Shown: one piece after another, positions 15,965-24,152 of the stretch
Layout of the letters: each line of letters begins with the position of its first letter
How positions within the stretch are numbered: the first letter of the stretch is position 1
Assembly (NCBI GenBank): GCA_016295225.1
Contig: JAEDLP010000002.1
Location: 1-55,050 of the forward strand
Reading direction: 5' to 3'
Length of the DNA stretch: 55,050 nt
DNA from: Oscillospiraceae bacterium
Lineage (GTDB): Bacteria > Bacillota > Clostridia > Oscillospirales > Oscillospiraceae
Position numbers and translations under genes: made by a program
Notes under the pieces: generated by a model
Databases searched by the model: none
What the model saw: only the letters and a program-made list of their open reading frames with translations
Told to the model about the DNA's origin: nothing

Positions 15965-16296
15965 GGGTTCCCGCCTTTCTCAGCTTTTTCCCCAGCTTAC
16001 CACATTCGGCCCCAAAAGCCCATAGGGTGGGAAAAATATGTATACTTTTTCGGCAATTGGTGCTATACTATAAAAGATAATTTTTGGGCGGCCCTCTCAT
16101 GGCGCGCCCCTATTTGTGAAAAAACAGATACCCACGGGCACAGACCTGCAGCGAAACCGTTTCGGCTGAGGGACCCCAGGCAGACCCACCGCGGGACAGG
16201 GCGGTTGGGCGGGCCTTGGCTCCCTCTGATTTGTAATACCATTCTTGCGGATTTTACGGCAGGTCCGGCCCTGGAACTTTGTGAAAAGGAGTAACC
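15965..16296 (+). promoter_or_regulatory. Promoter and long leader of RNase J
   Basis: 332 bp without a gene. An extended -10 promoter TGCTATACT lies at 16061-16069, leaving a leader of about 220 nt before the RNase J start. The leader contains a GAAAC-C-GTTTC hairpin near 16150 and GC-rich segments near 16190-16215. Long leaders can allow feedback control of ribonuclease genes; this is speculative. Confidence 0.45.
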
Positions 16297-17955
16297 ATGG
16301 CAGAAAAACTGAAAATCATCCCTCTGGGCGGCCTGAACGAGATCGGCAAGAATCTCACCGTCTACGAGTACGGCGGCGACATCATCGTGGTCGATGTAGG
16401 CATGGGATTCCCCGACGTGGACATGTACGGCATCGACGTGGTCATCCCCGACGTGAGCTACCTCATCAAGCACCAGGATAAGATCCGGGGCATTTTCCTC
16501 ACCCACGGCCACGAGGACCACATCGGCGCGCTGCCCTACGTGCTGCGCTCGTTCAACGCGCCCATTTACGCCACCCCCATGACCCTGGGGCTGGTGAAGC
16601 TGAAGCTGGAGGAGCACAAGCTCATGGACGTGGCCAAGCTGGTCACCTGCGAGGCAGGGGATATCATCCAGGCCGGCAAGTTCTCCGTGGAGTTCATCCA
16701 CGCCAACCACTCCATTGCCGACGCGGTGAGCTTCGCCATCAAGTGTCCTGTGGGCACGGTGATCCACACCGGCGACTTCAAGATCGACCCCACCCCCATC
16801 AAGGGCAAAATCATGGATCTGACCCGTCTGGGTGAGCTGGGCAAGGAGGGCGTGCTGGCCATGCTGGCCGACTCCACCAACGTGGAGCGCCCCGGCCACA
16901 CCCGGTCGGAGCGGGCAGTGGGCGCCAGCTTCGACGGCCTCTTCAAGAGCTGCAGCGAGCGCATCATCGTCACCACCTTCGCCTCCAACGTGGACCGCAT
17001 CCAGCAGATCATCCAGGTGGCCGCCCGCTACGGCCGCAAGGTGGCCATCACCGGCCGCAGCATGGAAAATTCCATCCGGGTGGCCGTGGAGCTGGGCTAC
17101 ACCGAGATCCCCGAGGGGGTCCTGGTGGACATCAACCACATCAAGTCCCTGCCCAAGGACAAGATCTGTATCATCACCACCGGCAGCCAGGGCGAGGCCA
17201 TGTCCGCCCTGTTCCGCATCGCTTTCTCCACCCACAAGCAGGTGGAGATCCAGCCCGGCGACCGGGTTATCCTGTCGGCCTCGGCCATCCCCGGCAACGA
17301 GACGGCGGTAAACAACATCGTCAACGAACTCTATCGGAAGAACGCCGAGGTGGTCAACGAGTTCGCCGGCCCCCTGCACGTGTCCGGCCACGCCTGCCAG
17401 GATGAGCTGAAGATCGTCCATGCTCTGGTGCGGCCCAAGTTCTTCCTCCCCGTCCACGGCGAGCAGCGGCAGCTGAAAACCCACGCCCGGGTGGCCGCCG
17501 AGATGGGAACCCCTGAGAGCAACATCCTCATCGGCGACGTGGGCCGCATCATTGAGCTCACCCCCAACTCCGCCCAGCTGGCGGGAACCGTCCCCTCGGG
17601 CCGGGTCTTCGTGGACGGCTACGGCGTGGGCGACGTGGGCAGCGTGGTCCTGCGGGACCGCCGCCACCTGGCCCAGGACGGCATGATCGTGGTGGTGGTC
17701 TCCCTGTCCAGCGAGAACGGCGAGTTGATCTCCGGTCCCGATATCATCACCCGTGGCTTCGTGTACGTCAAGGAATCCGAGAGCCTCATGGAGGAGCTGC
17801 GGGACGTGGCTCTGGAGGCCCTGGAGGACTGCCAGATGCGGAATATCAGCGACTGGGCCACCATCAAGTCCGCCATGAAGGGCGAGATGACCCGGTATCT
17901 CTACAAGAAGACCAAGCGCAACCCCAAGATCCTCCCTGTCATCAAGGAAGTGTGA
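16297..17955 (+). CDS. rnj: Ribonuclease J
   Basis: Metallo-beta-lactamase/beta-CASP ribonuclease of 552 residues with 5'-3' exo- and endonuclease activity, central to mRNA turnover and rRNA processing. Zinc motif THGHEDH at residues 69-75; the start LKIIPLGGLNEIGKNLTVYE is the RNase J signature. The beta-CASP motifs and the HVSGHA motif (about residue 364) are present, as is the C-terminal region. Length is normal. The start has AAAAGGAG at proper distance. It is monocistronic, ending at a strong terminator. Confidence 0.97.
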   Translation: MAEKLKIIPLGGLNEIGKNLTVYEYGGDIIVVDVGMGFPDVDMYGIDVVIPDVSYLIKHQDKIRGIFLTHGHEDHIGALPYVLRSFNAPIYATPMTLGLVKLKLEEHKLMDVAKLVTCEAGDIIQAGKFSVEFIHANHSIADAVSFAIKCPVGTVIHTGDFKIDPTPIKGKIMDLTRLGELGKEGVLAMLADSTNVERPGHTRSERAVGASFDGLFKSCSERIIVTTFASNVDRIQQIIQVAARYGRKVAITGRSMENSIRVAVELGYTEIPEGVLVDINHIKSLPKDKICIITTGSQGEAMSALFRIAFSTHKQVEIQPGDRVILSASAIPGNETAVNNIVNELYRKNAEVVNEFAGPLHVSGHACQDELKIVHALVRPKFFLPVHGEQRQLKTHARVAAEMGTPESNILIGDVGRIIELTPNSAQLAGTVPSGRVFVDGYGVGDVGSVVLRDRRHLAQDGMIVVVVSLSSENGELISGPDIITRGFVYVKESESLMEELRDVALEALEDCQMRNISDWATIKSAMKGEMTRYLYKKTKRNPKILPVIKEV

Positions 17956-17970
17956 TTTGCCCAGATTAGA

Positions 17971-18007
17971 AAAGGAAGGAGCCGCAGACGCGGCCCCTTC
18001 CTTTTTT
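17971..18007 (+). terminator. Terminator of RNase J
   Basis: Stem AAGGAAGG-A-GCCGC / GCGGC-C-CCTTCCTT with a 4-nt loop and six T residues. Confidence 0.92.
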
Positions 18008-18052
18008 GACTATTTTTCCGTCAGGTTGGACACCCTATGACAGGATTCCGAA

Positions 18053-18286
18053 TTACTCCTCGCTGGAACCGGAGCTGCTCAGCTTGTTCTCGTAGGACTG
18101 GATCATCTTCTTGACCATCTGGCCGCCGATAGAACCGGCCTCACGGGTGGTCAGAGAGCCGTTGTAGCCCTTCTTCAGGTTGACGCCCACTTCGTTGGCG
18201 GCTTCCATCTTGAACTGATCCATAGCGGCGCGGGCCTCGGGGACCAGGATCTTGTTACTGCCGGAAGAAGACTTATTGCTTGCCAT
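18053..18286 (-). CDS. Alpha/beta-type small acid-soluble spore protein
   Basis: DNA-binding spore protein of 77 residues that coats and protects forespore DNA. The family pattern is complete: AMDQFKMEAANEVGVNLKKG, where germination protease would cut after the Glu of NEVGV, then GSLTTREAGSIGGQMVKKMI. An upstream in-frame ATG at 18325 would add 13 atypical residues; AAGGAG before 18286 and the family N-terminus favour 18286. It is expected to be SigG-controlled in the forespore, although no clear SigG promoter is visible. A strong AACGACG-GCTT-CGTCGTT hairpin sits upstream at 18363-18380. Confidence 0.95.
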   Translation of the reverse strand: MASNKSSSGSNKILVPEARAAMDQFKMEAANEVGVNLKKGYNGSLTTREAGSIGGQMVKKMIQSYENKLSSSGSSEE

Positions 18287-18503
18287 ATCGTTGTTCTCCT
18301 TTGTGATTGAGATAAAAAATTTCATGTCATGTCATCAGCCCTCCGTTCCGGGGACCGAAGGAAAACGACGGCTTCGTCGTTCCGGGCTTATGTTTGCCCA
18401 TTCCCACAGAGATATTCCGGCGGTCCCGGTGTAAAATCCGGAAAAAGAGGAAAGGGCGCGGAAGCCTTCGAAATTCGAAGGACGATCCTCCGGCCTTTCG
18501 GGG

Positions 18504-18532
18504 TTGTTTTCCCGGCGGACCTCCAGTATAAT
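18504..18532 (+). promoter_or_regulatory. Promoter of the RCC1-repeat gene
   Basis: TTGTTT, 17 bases, TATAAT, 47 bp before the start codon. Confidence 0.65.
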
Positions 18533-18578
18533 AAATAGAATAAAAAGAAAAAACAGCAATCAGACAGGAGGAATCACC

Positions 18579-19562
18579 ATGGCCTATTGCAAAGCCTGCG
18601 GCGTAGAACTGCGTCAGGGCGCCCGCTTCTGCGACATGTGCGGGACCAAAGTGGAAAAAATCTGTCCCAGCTGCGGGGAGGTTCTGCGGGACCAGGCCAA
18701 GTTCTGCGACCTCTGCGGCGTGAAGCTGCCCCTGACCGAGCTGGTCTCCGCCCCCAAGACCGTCAAGGGGAGCGTCTGCGCCGGGCGGCTCCACACTGTG
18801 GCCCTGCGCACCGACGGCACCCTGCTGGCCACCGGCGACAACCAGTTCGGCCAGTGCGAGGTCTCCGACTGGACGGATATTGTGGCCGTGGCCGCCGGGA
18901 AGTACCACACCGTGGGCGTCCGGGCCGACGGCACCGTAGTGACCGCCGGGGACGGCTCCTTCGGCCAATGTGACGTGGAGGACTGGACGGATATCGTGGC
19001 CGTGGCCGCCGGCGACAAGCACACCGTGGGTCTCCGCACCGACGGCACGGTGGTGGCCGCCGGCCGGGACTCCAGCGGCAAGTGCGACCTGGGGGCGTGG
19101 CGGGGCATCGTGGCCATCGCCGCCGGCATGGAGCACACCTTGGGACTCACCCAGGACGGCGCCGTGGTGGCCGCCGGCGATGGACTGTTCGGCTCCTGCG
19201 CCGTGGGGAACTGGTCCAACATCGCCTCCATTGCCGCCGGGCACATCCACACCATCGGCGTCCGCCGGGACGGCCGGGTGGTGGAGGCCGACGGCTTCGT
19301 GGCGCCGGGGGTCACTGACTGGACCGACATCGCCGCCGTGGCCGTCAGCCCCTTCCACACGGTGGGGCTCAAGACCGACGGCTCCGTCCTGGCCTCCGGG
19401 GATATCCAGTACGGCCAGTGCGACGTGGACCAGTGGACAGAGATCACCGCCGTGGCCGCCGGAGAGCGGCACACCGTGGCCCTCAAGGCCGACGGCACCG
19501 TGGTAGCCGCCGGGGACAACGAGGCCGGCCAGTGCGCGGTGGCGGACTGGAAGCTGTGGTGA
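18579..19562 (+). CDS. Zinc-ribbon plus RCC1-like beta-propeller protein
   Basis: Protein of 327 residues. Residues 1-50 hold two tandem double-CxxC zinc ribbons (CKAC...CDMC and CPSC...CDLC). The rest is a run of about seven RCC1-type repeats of some 37-40 residues, each with HTV(A/G)LRTDGTV-x-A-x-G-x-x-x-x-G-Q-C and DWTDIVAVAAG. RCC1 propellers are protein-interaction scaffolds; bacterial copies have no settled function. There is no signal peptide, so it is cytoplasmic. AGGAGG precedes ATG 18579. Zinc ribbon plus propeller suggests a binding adaptor, but partners are unknown. Confidence 0.85.
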   Translation: MAYCKACGVELRQGARFCDMCGTKVEKICPSCGEVLRDQAKFCDLCGVKLPLTELVSAPKTVKGSVCAGRLHTVALRTDGTLLATGDNQFGQCEVSDWTDIVAVAAGKYHTVGVRADGTVVTAGDGSFGQCDVEDWTDIVAVAAGDKHTVGLRTDGTVVAAGRDSSGKCDLGAWRGIVAIAAGMEHTLGLTQDGAVVAAGDGLFGSCAVGNWSNIASIAAGHIHTIGVRRDGRVVEADGFVAPGVTDWTDIAAVAVSPFHTVGLKTDGSVLASGDIQYGQCDVDQWTEITAVAAGERHTVALKADGTVVAAGDNEAGQCAVADWKLW

Positions 19563-19590
19563 GGACCTAAACGGGGGAACACGGGTGCTG

Positions 19591-19640
19591 TCAACCCACG
19601 TAAATGCCTCCCCTGTGAGGGGAGCCTTTGGCGTTGGGTA
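19591..19640. repeat. Palindromic host repeat, copy R1
   Basis: Core GCCTCCCCTGTGAGGGGAGCC within a wider stem (CAACCCA...TTGGGT). One of eight related copies in the window. Confidence 0.7.
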
Positions 19641-19664
19641 TACAACCCACCTCAATCTGTGCAC

Positions 19665-19698
19665 AAAAAACCAGCGGGAAATTCCCGCTGGTTTTTTT
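19665..19698. terminator. Bidirectional terminator, RCC1 gene / substrate-binding lipoprotein
   Basis: Perfect stem CCAGCGGGA / TCCCGCTGG flanked by A6 on the left and T7 on the right, so it works in both directions between convergent genes. Confidence 0.92.
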
Positions 19699-19712
19699 GT
19701 CCTGTTTTTGAA

Positions 19713-20717
19713 TTATTCGGCGGTCTCGATGGCCACGTAGCCCTCGGGGGGAGTCAGGCCCAGCTCGGCGCAGATGGCCTCGTTGTACTTCTTGGTCACG
19801 TCGGTGTACTCGATGGGCATCTCGGCAATGTCAGCCTCGCCCTTCAGGATCTTGGCTGCCATTTCGCCGGTGGTGTAGCCCAGGTCATAGTAGCTGATGG
19901 ACAGGGTGGCCACGCCGCAGCCGGAGCAGATGCCCTCCTCGCCGGCGATGACGGGGACCTTGGCGGGACGGCAGATATTGTCGATGATGCCGGTGTTGGC
20001 GGCCACGGTGTTATCGGTGGGGACATAGATCACGTCGCTCTCGTTGGCGGCGGTGGTGCAGACGGCGGACAGGTCGTTGGAGTCGGAGAAAGCATAGACG
20101 GTGCAGGTGTAGCCCATGTCTTCCAGAGCGGCCTTGACCACGTCGATCTGATACTGGGAGTTGGCCTCAGCGGAGCAGTACAGCAGGCCCACGTTCTGGG
20201 CGTCGGGGAACCACTCCTGGAGCATGGCGGCCTGCTGGTCCAGGGGAGCCAGGTCGGAGGTGCCGGAGATGTTGCCGCCCACGGTGCCGTTAAAGTCGGC
20301 CAGCTCCAGGGCCACGCCGTACTCGGTGATGGAGGTGCCCAGGATGGGGATCTCGTTGGTGCCGGCGGCGGCAGCCTGCAGCGCGGGGGTGGCGTTGGCC
20401 AGGATCAGGTCCACCTGCTTGGACACAAAGCCGTTGATGATGGTGGAGCAGGTGTTGGAGTCGTTCTGGGCGTTCTGCACGTCAAAGGTGACGGCGTCCT
20501 CGCCCAGGATGTCCACCAGTGCGTCCTGGAAGCCCTGGGTAGCGGCGTCCAGCGCCACGTGCTCCACCAGCTGGCAGATACCCACGGTGTAGGTGGCGGC
20601 GGTCTCGTCCCCGCCCTCGGCGGGTTCTTCTGCGGGAGCGGTGTCACCGCCGCCGCAGGCGGCCAGGCCCAGACACATCACACCGGCCAGCAGTGCGGCC
20701 AATAACTTCTTTTTCAT
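19713..20717 (-). CDS. ABC transporter substrate-binding lipoprotein (TrpX-like), orphan
   Basis: Precursor of 334 residues with lipobox LAAC (Cys21) and an ABC_sub_bind-type periplasmic-binding fold (YTVGICQLVEHVALDAATQG at the start of the mature domain; the GTSDLAPLDQQAAMLQEWFP hinge region). Members near TrpY/TrpZ-type permeases bind aromatic amino acids or related ligands. It is very similar throughout to the binding protein at 24153-25124, so it is a paralogue. It has no permease or ATPase beside it and may share the transporter encoded at 25-26.9 kb. A promoter and an operator-like dyad lie upstream. Confidence 0.9.
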   Translation of the reverse strand: MKKKLLAALLAGVMCLGLAACGGGDTAPAEEPAEGGDETAATYTVGICQLVEHVALDAATQGFQDALVDILGEDAVTFDVQNAQNDSNTCSTIINGFVSKQVDLILANATPALQAAAAGTNEIPILGTSITEYGVALELADFNGTVGGNISGTSDLAPLDQQAAMLQEWFPDAQNVGLLYCSAEANSQYQIDVVKAALEDMGYTCTVYAFSDSNDLSAVCTTAANESDVIYVPTDNTVAANTGIIDNICRPAKVPVIAGEEGICSGCGVATLSISYYDLGYTTGEMAAKILKGEADIAEMPIEYTDVTKKYNEAICAELGLTPPEGYVAIETAE

Positions 20718-20753
20718 TGAAATAACCTTCTTTCAATCTGTCAATTCTTTGGT

Positions 20754-20811
20754 ACAAATCCTGGTTGGATTTGTTGCTCCCCATATTATCACTTTAACGC
20801 TTTACAGTCAA
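20754..20811 (-). promoter_or_regulatory. Promoter and operator-like dyad of the orphan substrate-binding gene
   Basis: Minus strand TTGACT, 17 bases, TAATAT (20783-20811). Downstream in the leader is a perfect dyad ACAAATCC-TGGTT-GGATTTGT (20754-20774), a good candidate repressor site. A related but imperfect dyad lies upstream of the paralogue at 24110-24131. Confidence 0.65.
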
Positions 20812-20857
20812 GAGGCGACGGGAAATTTTTTCTGTCCCCACAGATTCCCCCTCCTTC

Positions 20858-20885
20858 TTGCATTTCCCCGCAAAAAGAATATAAT
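20858..20885 (+). promoter_or_regulatory. Promoter of the EamA/CAT-like/CoA-transferase operon
   Basis: TTGCAT, 16 bases, TATAAT, about 50 bp upstream of the first start codon. Confidence 0.65.
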
Positions 20886-20936
20886 AGTGTGGTTAGCGTC
20901 TGCGCATCTGAAAACCTTTTCGGGAGGCACATCGAC

Positions 20937-21938
20937 ATGAAACGTGATTTCGCCCTGGGCTGTCTGTTCATCGCCCTGGCTACCCTGATTTTCTCCACCA
21001 TGGAGGTCATGCTCAAGCTCCCCGCCGTGTCGGGAGCCTTCCACCCCATGCAGATCACCATGGAGCGGTTCCTGGTGGGCGGTCTCTGCCTGATCCCCGT
21101 GGCGGTCTTTACCCTGAAAAAGAAGGGGGTCCGCCTCACCAAACAGGATCTGGGCTACTTCGCCCTCACCGGCCTGCTGAACATCCCCCTGGGCATGGTC
21201 CTGTATCAGCTGGCCATCACCTGCGGCCAGGCCAACATCGTGGCGGTCATCTTCTCGGGCAACCCCATCTTCGTCACCATGCTGGCCGCCCTGATTCTCC
21301 ACGAGGCCATCCGCTGGAACAACGTCCTTGCTCTGGTCTTTGAGATCCTGGGCATCCTGGCCATCATCAACCCCTTCGGCGGCGGGGAGATCAGCCTGCT
21401 CAGCATTTTCCTGACCATCCTCTCCGCCCTGCTCTTCGCCCTCTACTCCGTCCTGGGCAAGCGGAAGACCGCCCGGGTGGGCAGCATCGTGGTCACCTGC
21501 TGCTCCTTCCTCTTCGGCTCTCTGGAGCTGGCTCTCCTCCTCCTCCTGGGCCACACCGAACCCGGAGCCGCCTTCTATCAGGCGGTCCATCTGGACGTCT
21601 TCTGTGACGTCCCCTTCCTCCAGGGCATCACCGGGACCACCCTGCCCTACTTCCTCTTTATCGGCATTGTCAACTGCGCCGCGGGCTATGTCTTCCACAT
21701 GCTGGCCATTGAGAAGACCAGCGCCATCCACGGCAGCCTGGTCTTCTTCTTCAAGCCCATCCTGGCCCCCATCATCGCCCTGGTGATCTTGGGCGAGGCC
21801 ATCACCCCGCCCATCGCCCTGGGCATCGTCCTGTTCCTCACCGGCAGCCTGCTGGGCATCGTCCCCGAGGCCATCCGCGCCCGCAGGGCGGAACCCGCTC
21901 CTGCCCCCGGGGAACCCGAAACCGCCCCAACGAAATAA
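20937..21938 (+). CDS. EamA/DMT-family transporter
   Basis: Membrane protein of 333 residues with two EamA repeats of five segments each. The start MKRDFALGCLFIALATLIFS follows GGGAGG; an upstream in-frame start at 20889 lacks a ribosome site. A hydrophilic tail rich in Pro, Glu and Ala ends the protein. Substrate unknown. It is the first of three tightly spaced genes (next gene 18 bp on), implying export of a product or substrate of the CAT-like enzyme or CoA-transferase. Confidence 0.88.
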   Translation: MKRDFALGCLFIALATLIFSTMEVMLKLPAVSGAFHPMQITMERFLVGGLCLIPVAVFTLKKKGVRLTKQDLGYFALTGLLNIPLGMVLYQLAITCGQANIVAVIFSGNPIFVTMLAALILHEAIRWNNVLALVFEILGILAIINPFGGGEISLLSIFLTILSALLFALYSVLGKRKTARVGSIVVTCCSFLFGSLELALLLLLGHTEPGAAFYQAVHLDVFCDVPFLQGITGTTLPYFLFIGIVNCAAGYVFHMLAIEKTSAIHGSLVFFFKPILAPIIALVILGEAITPPIALGIVLFLTGSLLGIVPEAIRARRAEPAPAPGEPETAPTK

Positions 21939-21956
21939 CTTCCAGGAGGTATTCCC

Positions 21957-22607
21957 ATGTTCACCCCCATTGATCCAAACACCTGGCCCCGCCGGGATCA
22001 CTTTAACTACTACCGGAACATCCTGCCCGTGGGCTACACCGTCTCCGTCCGCCTGGACGTGACCCGCTTCCGGGCCATGCTGGCCCACCGGGGCCTGAAA
22101 TTCTACCCCAGCTTCATCTGGTGCGTTTCCCACACCATCCTGTCCCACCCGGCCTTCCGCATGGGGGTGGACAAGGAGGGCAACCCCGGCGTCCACGACG
22201 TGGTTCACCCCAACTACACCGTCTTCCACGAGGACGACCACACCTTCTCCGACTGCTGGACGGAACACAACGAGGATTTCGCCGCCTTCTACCGGGCCTT
22301 CCAGGCCGACCAGGCGGCCTATGGTCAGAATCACGGCATCAAGGCCAAGCCCGGCCAGCCGGGGAACTTCTACTGCATCTCCTGCGTCCCCTGGCTGGAC
22401 TTCACCGCCTACTCCTCCCACGTGGCCGGAGGTGGCCAGCCCAACCTCTTCCCGGTGATCACCTACGGCAAGGCCGTGGAGGAGAACGGCAGGGTCACCA
22501 TGCCCCTGGCCCTGAACATCGCCCACGCCGCCGCCGACGGCTGGCACACTTCCCAGTTCATCAACGACCTCCAGGCCCTCCTGGACACCGTCACCCTGAC
22601 CCTGTGA
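21957..22607 (+). CDS. Chloramphenicol acetyltransferase-like (CAT family) acyltransferase
   Basis: Protein of 216 residues in the CAT family, which moves acetyl from acetyl-CoA to a hydroxyl group as a trimer. The active-site HxxxDG is present as IAHAAADGWH (His190), followed by FINDLQ as in true CATs. The N-terminus (NYYRNILPVGYTVSVRLDVT) also fits. Whether it modifies chloramphenicol is unknown; many such proteins in gut Clostridia are CAT-like with other acceptors. It lies between the exporter and the CoA-transferase genes, overlapping neither. Confidence 0.85.
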   Translation: MFTPIDPNTWPRRDHFNYYRNILPVGYTVSVRLDVTRFRAMLAHRGLKFYPSFIWCVSHTILSHPAFRMGVDKEGNPGVHDVVHPNYTVFHEDDHTFSDCWTEHNEDFAAFYRAFQADQAAYGQNHGIKAKPGQPGNFYCISCVPWLDFTAYSSHVAGGGQPNLFPVITYGKAVEENGRVTMPLALNIAHAAADGWHTSQFINDLQALLDTVTLTL

Positions 22608-22620
22608 CCGGAGGCCCGTC

Positions 22621-23946
22621 ATGAAGGAATCACTGAAACGAGAATTTGCCGAAAAGGAACGCACCGCCGCCCAGGCGGCCGCCCTGGTCCAGAGCGGCCA
22701 GAACGTGTACATCGGCTGCTGCACCAGCTATGCCCGGGCCATCGCCGACGCGCTGGCCGCCCGGTCGGAGGAGCTGGAAAACGTGACCATCGGCCTGTCC
22801 AACATCTTCCCCCCCATGTCCCTGCTGGACTGCGCCAATCCCAAGGCCTTCCACTTCTGCACCTACTTCGTGGGCTATGAGGACCGCCGTGCTTTGAAGG
22901 CGGACAACCTGGACTACACCTCCGTCCATCTGGGCCAGGTGGACCAGTGGTGCTACCACACCTTCCACCCGGACATCGCCTTCCTGGACGTGTCCAGCCC
23001 CGACGAGAACGGCTACATGAGCCACGGGGCCTCGGGCTGCTGCATGCACCCCTTCATCCAGGAGGAGGCCAAGACCATCGTCCTCCACATCAACCGCTTC
23101 TCCCCCTATGTCACCGGGGAACGCACCCTCATCCACGTGTCCGACGCCGACTACGTGGTCTTCGCCGACGTGGAGAAGGAGACCACCCCCGGCGGCCCCG
23201 TGGAGGAGGACGACCCCGACGTGCTGGCCATGTCCCGGTTCCTCCTGGACGAGATCCCCGACGGGGGCTGCATCCAGCTGGGCATCGGGGAGGTGGCCAC
23301 CGCCGTGGGCTTCGGCCTCACCGGCAAGAACGACCTGGGCTGCCACACGGAGCTGATGACCGACTCCATCATGGCCCTGATGAAGGCCGGGGTCATCAAC
23401 AACAGCCGGCCCAAGTTCATCCCCCACAAGTCGGTGGTGGGCTTCGCCTTCGGCTCCAGGGAGCTGTACCAGTACCTGGACCACAACGAGAACATGTACT
23501 TCGGCCCCTTCCCCGTGGTGAACGACCCCAGAAACATCGCCCGGAACGACAACATGATCTCCATCAACACCGCCATGTCCATCGACCTCTTCGGCCAGGT
23601 GGCCGCCGAGGGCATGGGGACCCGGCAGTTCAGCGGGGTGGGCGGCCAGCTGGACTACGTCCGGGGGGCCCAGATGGCCAAGGGGGGCAAGTCCTTCTTC
23701 GCCTTCAAGTCCACCCTGGGCAAGAACCCCGACGGCTCCCCCAAGAGCCGCATCCTCCCCTACTTCCCCCCGGCCACCATCGTCACCACCCCCCGGGCCG
23801 ACGTCCAGTACGTGGTCACGGAGTACGGCATGGTGAATTTGAAGCATCTGACTGTCCGGGACCGGGCCAAGGCCCTCATCGACCTGGCCCATCCCGACTG
23901 CCGGGCCGACCTCACCGCCCAGGCCAGACAGCTGGGGATTCTGTGA
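22621..23946 (+). CDS. Acetyl-CoA hydrolase/transferase family CoA-transferase
   Basis: Enzyme of 441 residues in the family that includes butyryl-CoA:acetate and 4-hydroxybutyrate CoA-transferases. It forms a glutamyl-CoA intermediate: the catalytic Glu is in GCHTELMTD (Glu244). The CoA-binding glycines are in GIGEVATAVG (221-230) and FSGVGGQLDYVRGAQ. This would make free butyrate (or another acid) plus acetyl-CoA in fermentation, fitting the hbd and acyl-CoA dehydrogenase genes elsewhere in the window. The sequence alone does not tell which acyl group is preferred. It begins 13 bp after the CAT-like gene. Confidence 0.9.
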   Translation: MKESLKREFAEKERTAAQAAALVQSGQNVYIGCCTSYARAIADALAARSEELENVTIGLSNIFPPMSLLDCANPKAFHFCTYFVGYEDRRALKADNLDYTSVHLGQVDQWCYHTFHPDIAFLDVSSPDENGYMSHGASGCCMHPFIQEEAKTIVLHINRFSPYVTGERTLIHVSDADYVVFADVEKETTPGGPVEEDDPDVLAMSRFLLDEIPDGGCIQLGIGEVATAVGFGLTGKNDLGCHTELMTDSIMALMKAGVINNSRPKFIPHKSVVGFAFGSRELYQYLDHNENMYFGPFPVVNDPRNIARNDNMISINTAMSIDLFGQVAAEGMGTRQFSGVGGQLDYVRGAQMAKGGKSFFAFKSTLGKNPDGSPKSRILPYFPPATIVTTPRADVQYVVTEYGMVNLKHLTVRDRAKALIDLAHPDCRADLTAQARQLGIL

Positions 23947-23985
23947 GGACGTGGACACACCCGTAAGGGTTTCTCTATCGCCAAA

Positions 23986-24006
23986 GCCTCCCCTGCAAGG
24001 GGAGCC
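23986..24006. repeat. Palindromic host repeat, copy R2 (core only)
   Basis: GCCTCCCCTGCAAGGGGAGCC, 39 bp after the CoA-transferase stop. Same core as R1. Confidence 0.65.
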
Positions 24007-24073
24007 AGGGGCGGCAGCGGTTCCACCCGCAAGACCCGCATAAACAAAATCTTATGTTTTTATAAGGCATTCC

Positions 24074-24131
24074 TTGACCGCATAGGATTTCCGTGATAAG
24101 ATGAAAGGCATCAAATCTCCGCGATTTTGAT
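24074..24131 (+). promoter_or_regulatory. Promoter and imperfect dyad upstream of the TrpXYZ-type operon
   Basis: TTGACC, 17 bases, TAAGAT (24074-24102). The leader holds ATCAAATC-TCCGC-GATTTTGAT (24110-24131), a dyad with one extra T, resembling the CAAATC/GATTTG dyad upstream of the orphan paralogue. Confidence 0.6.
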
Positions 24132-24152
24132 TTAAAAAAGAAGGTTATTACC

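Noticed and set aside
20937..23946. Chloramphenicol resistance island
   Set aside because: Only a CAT-like gene is present, between an exporter and a metabolic CoA-transferase, with no mobile-element genes or composition break.
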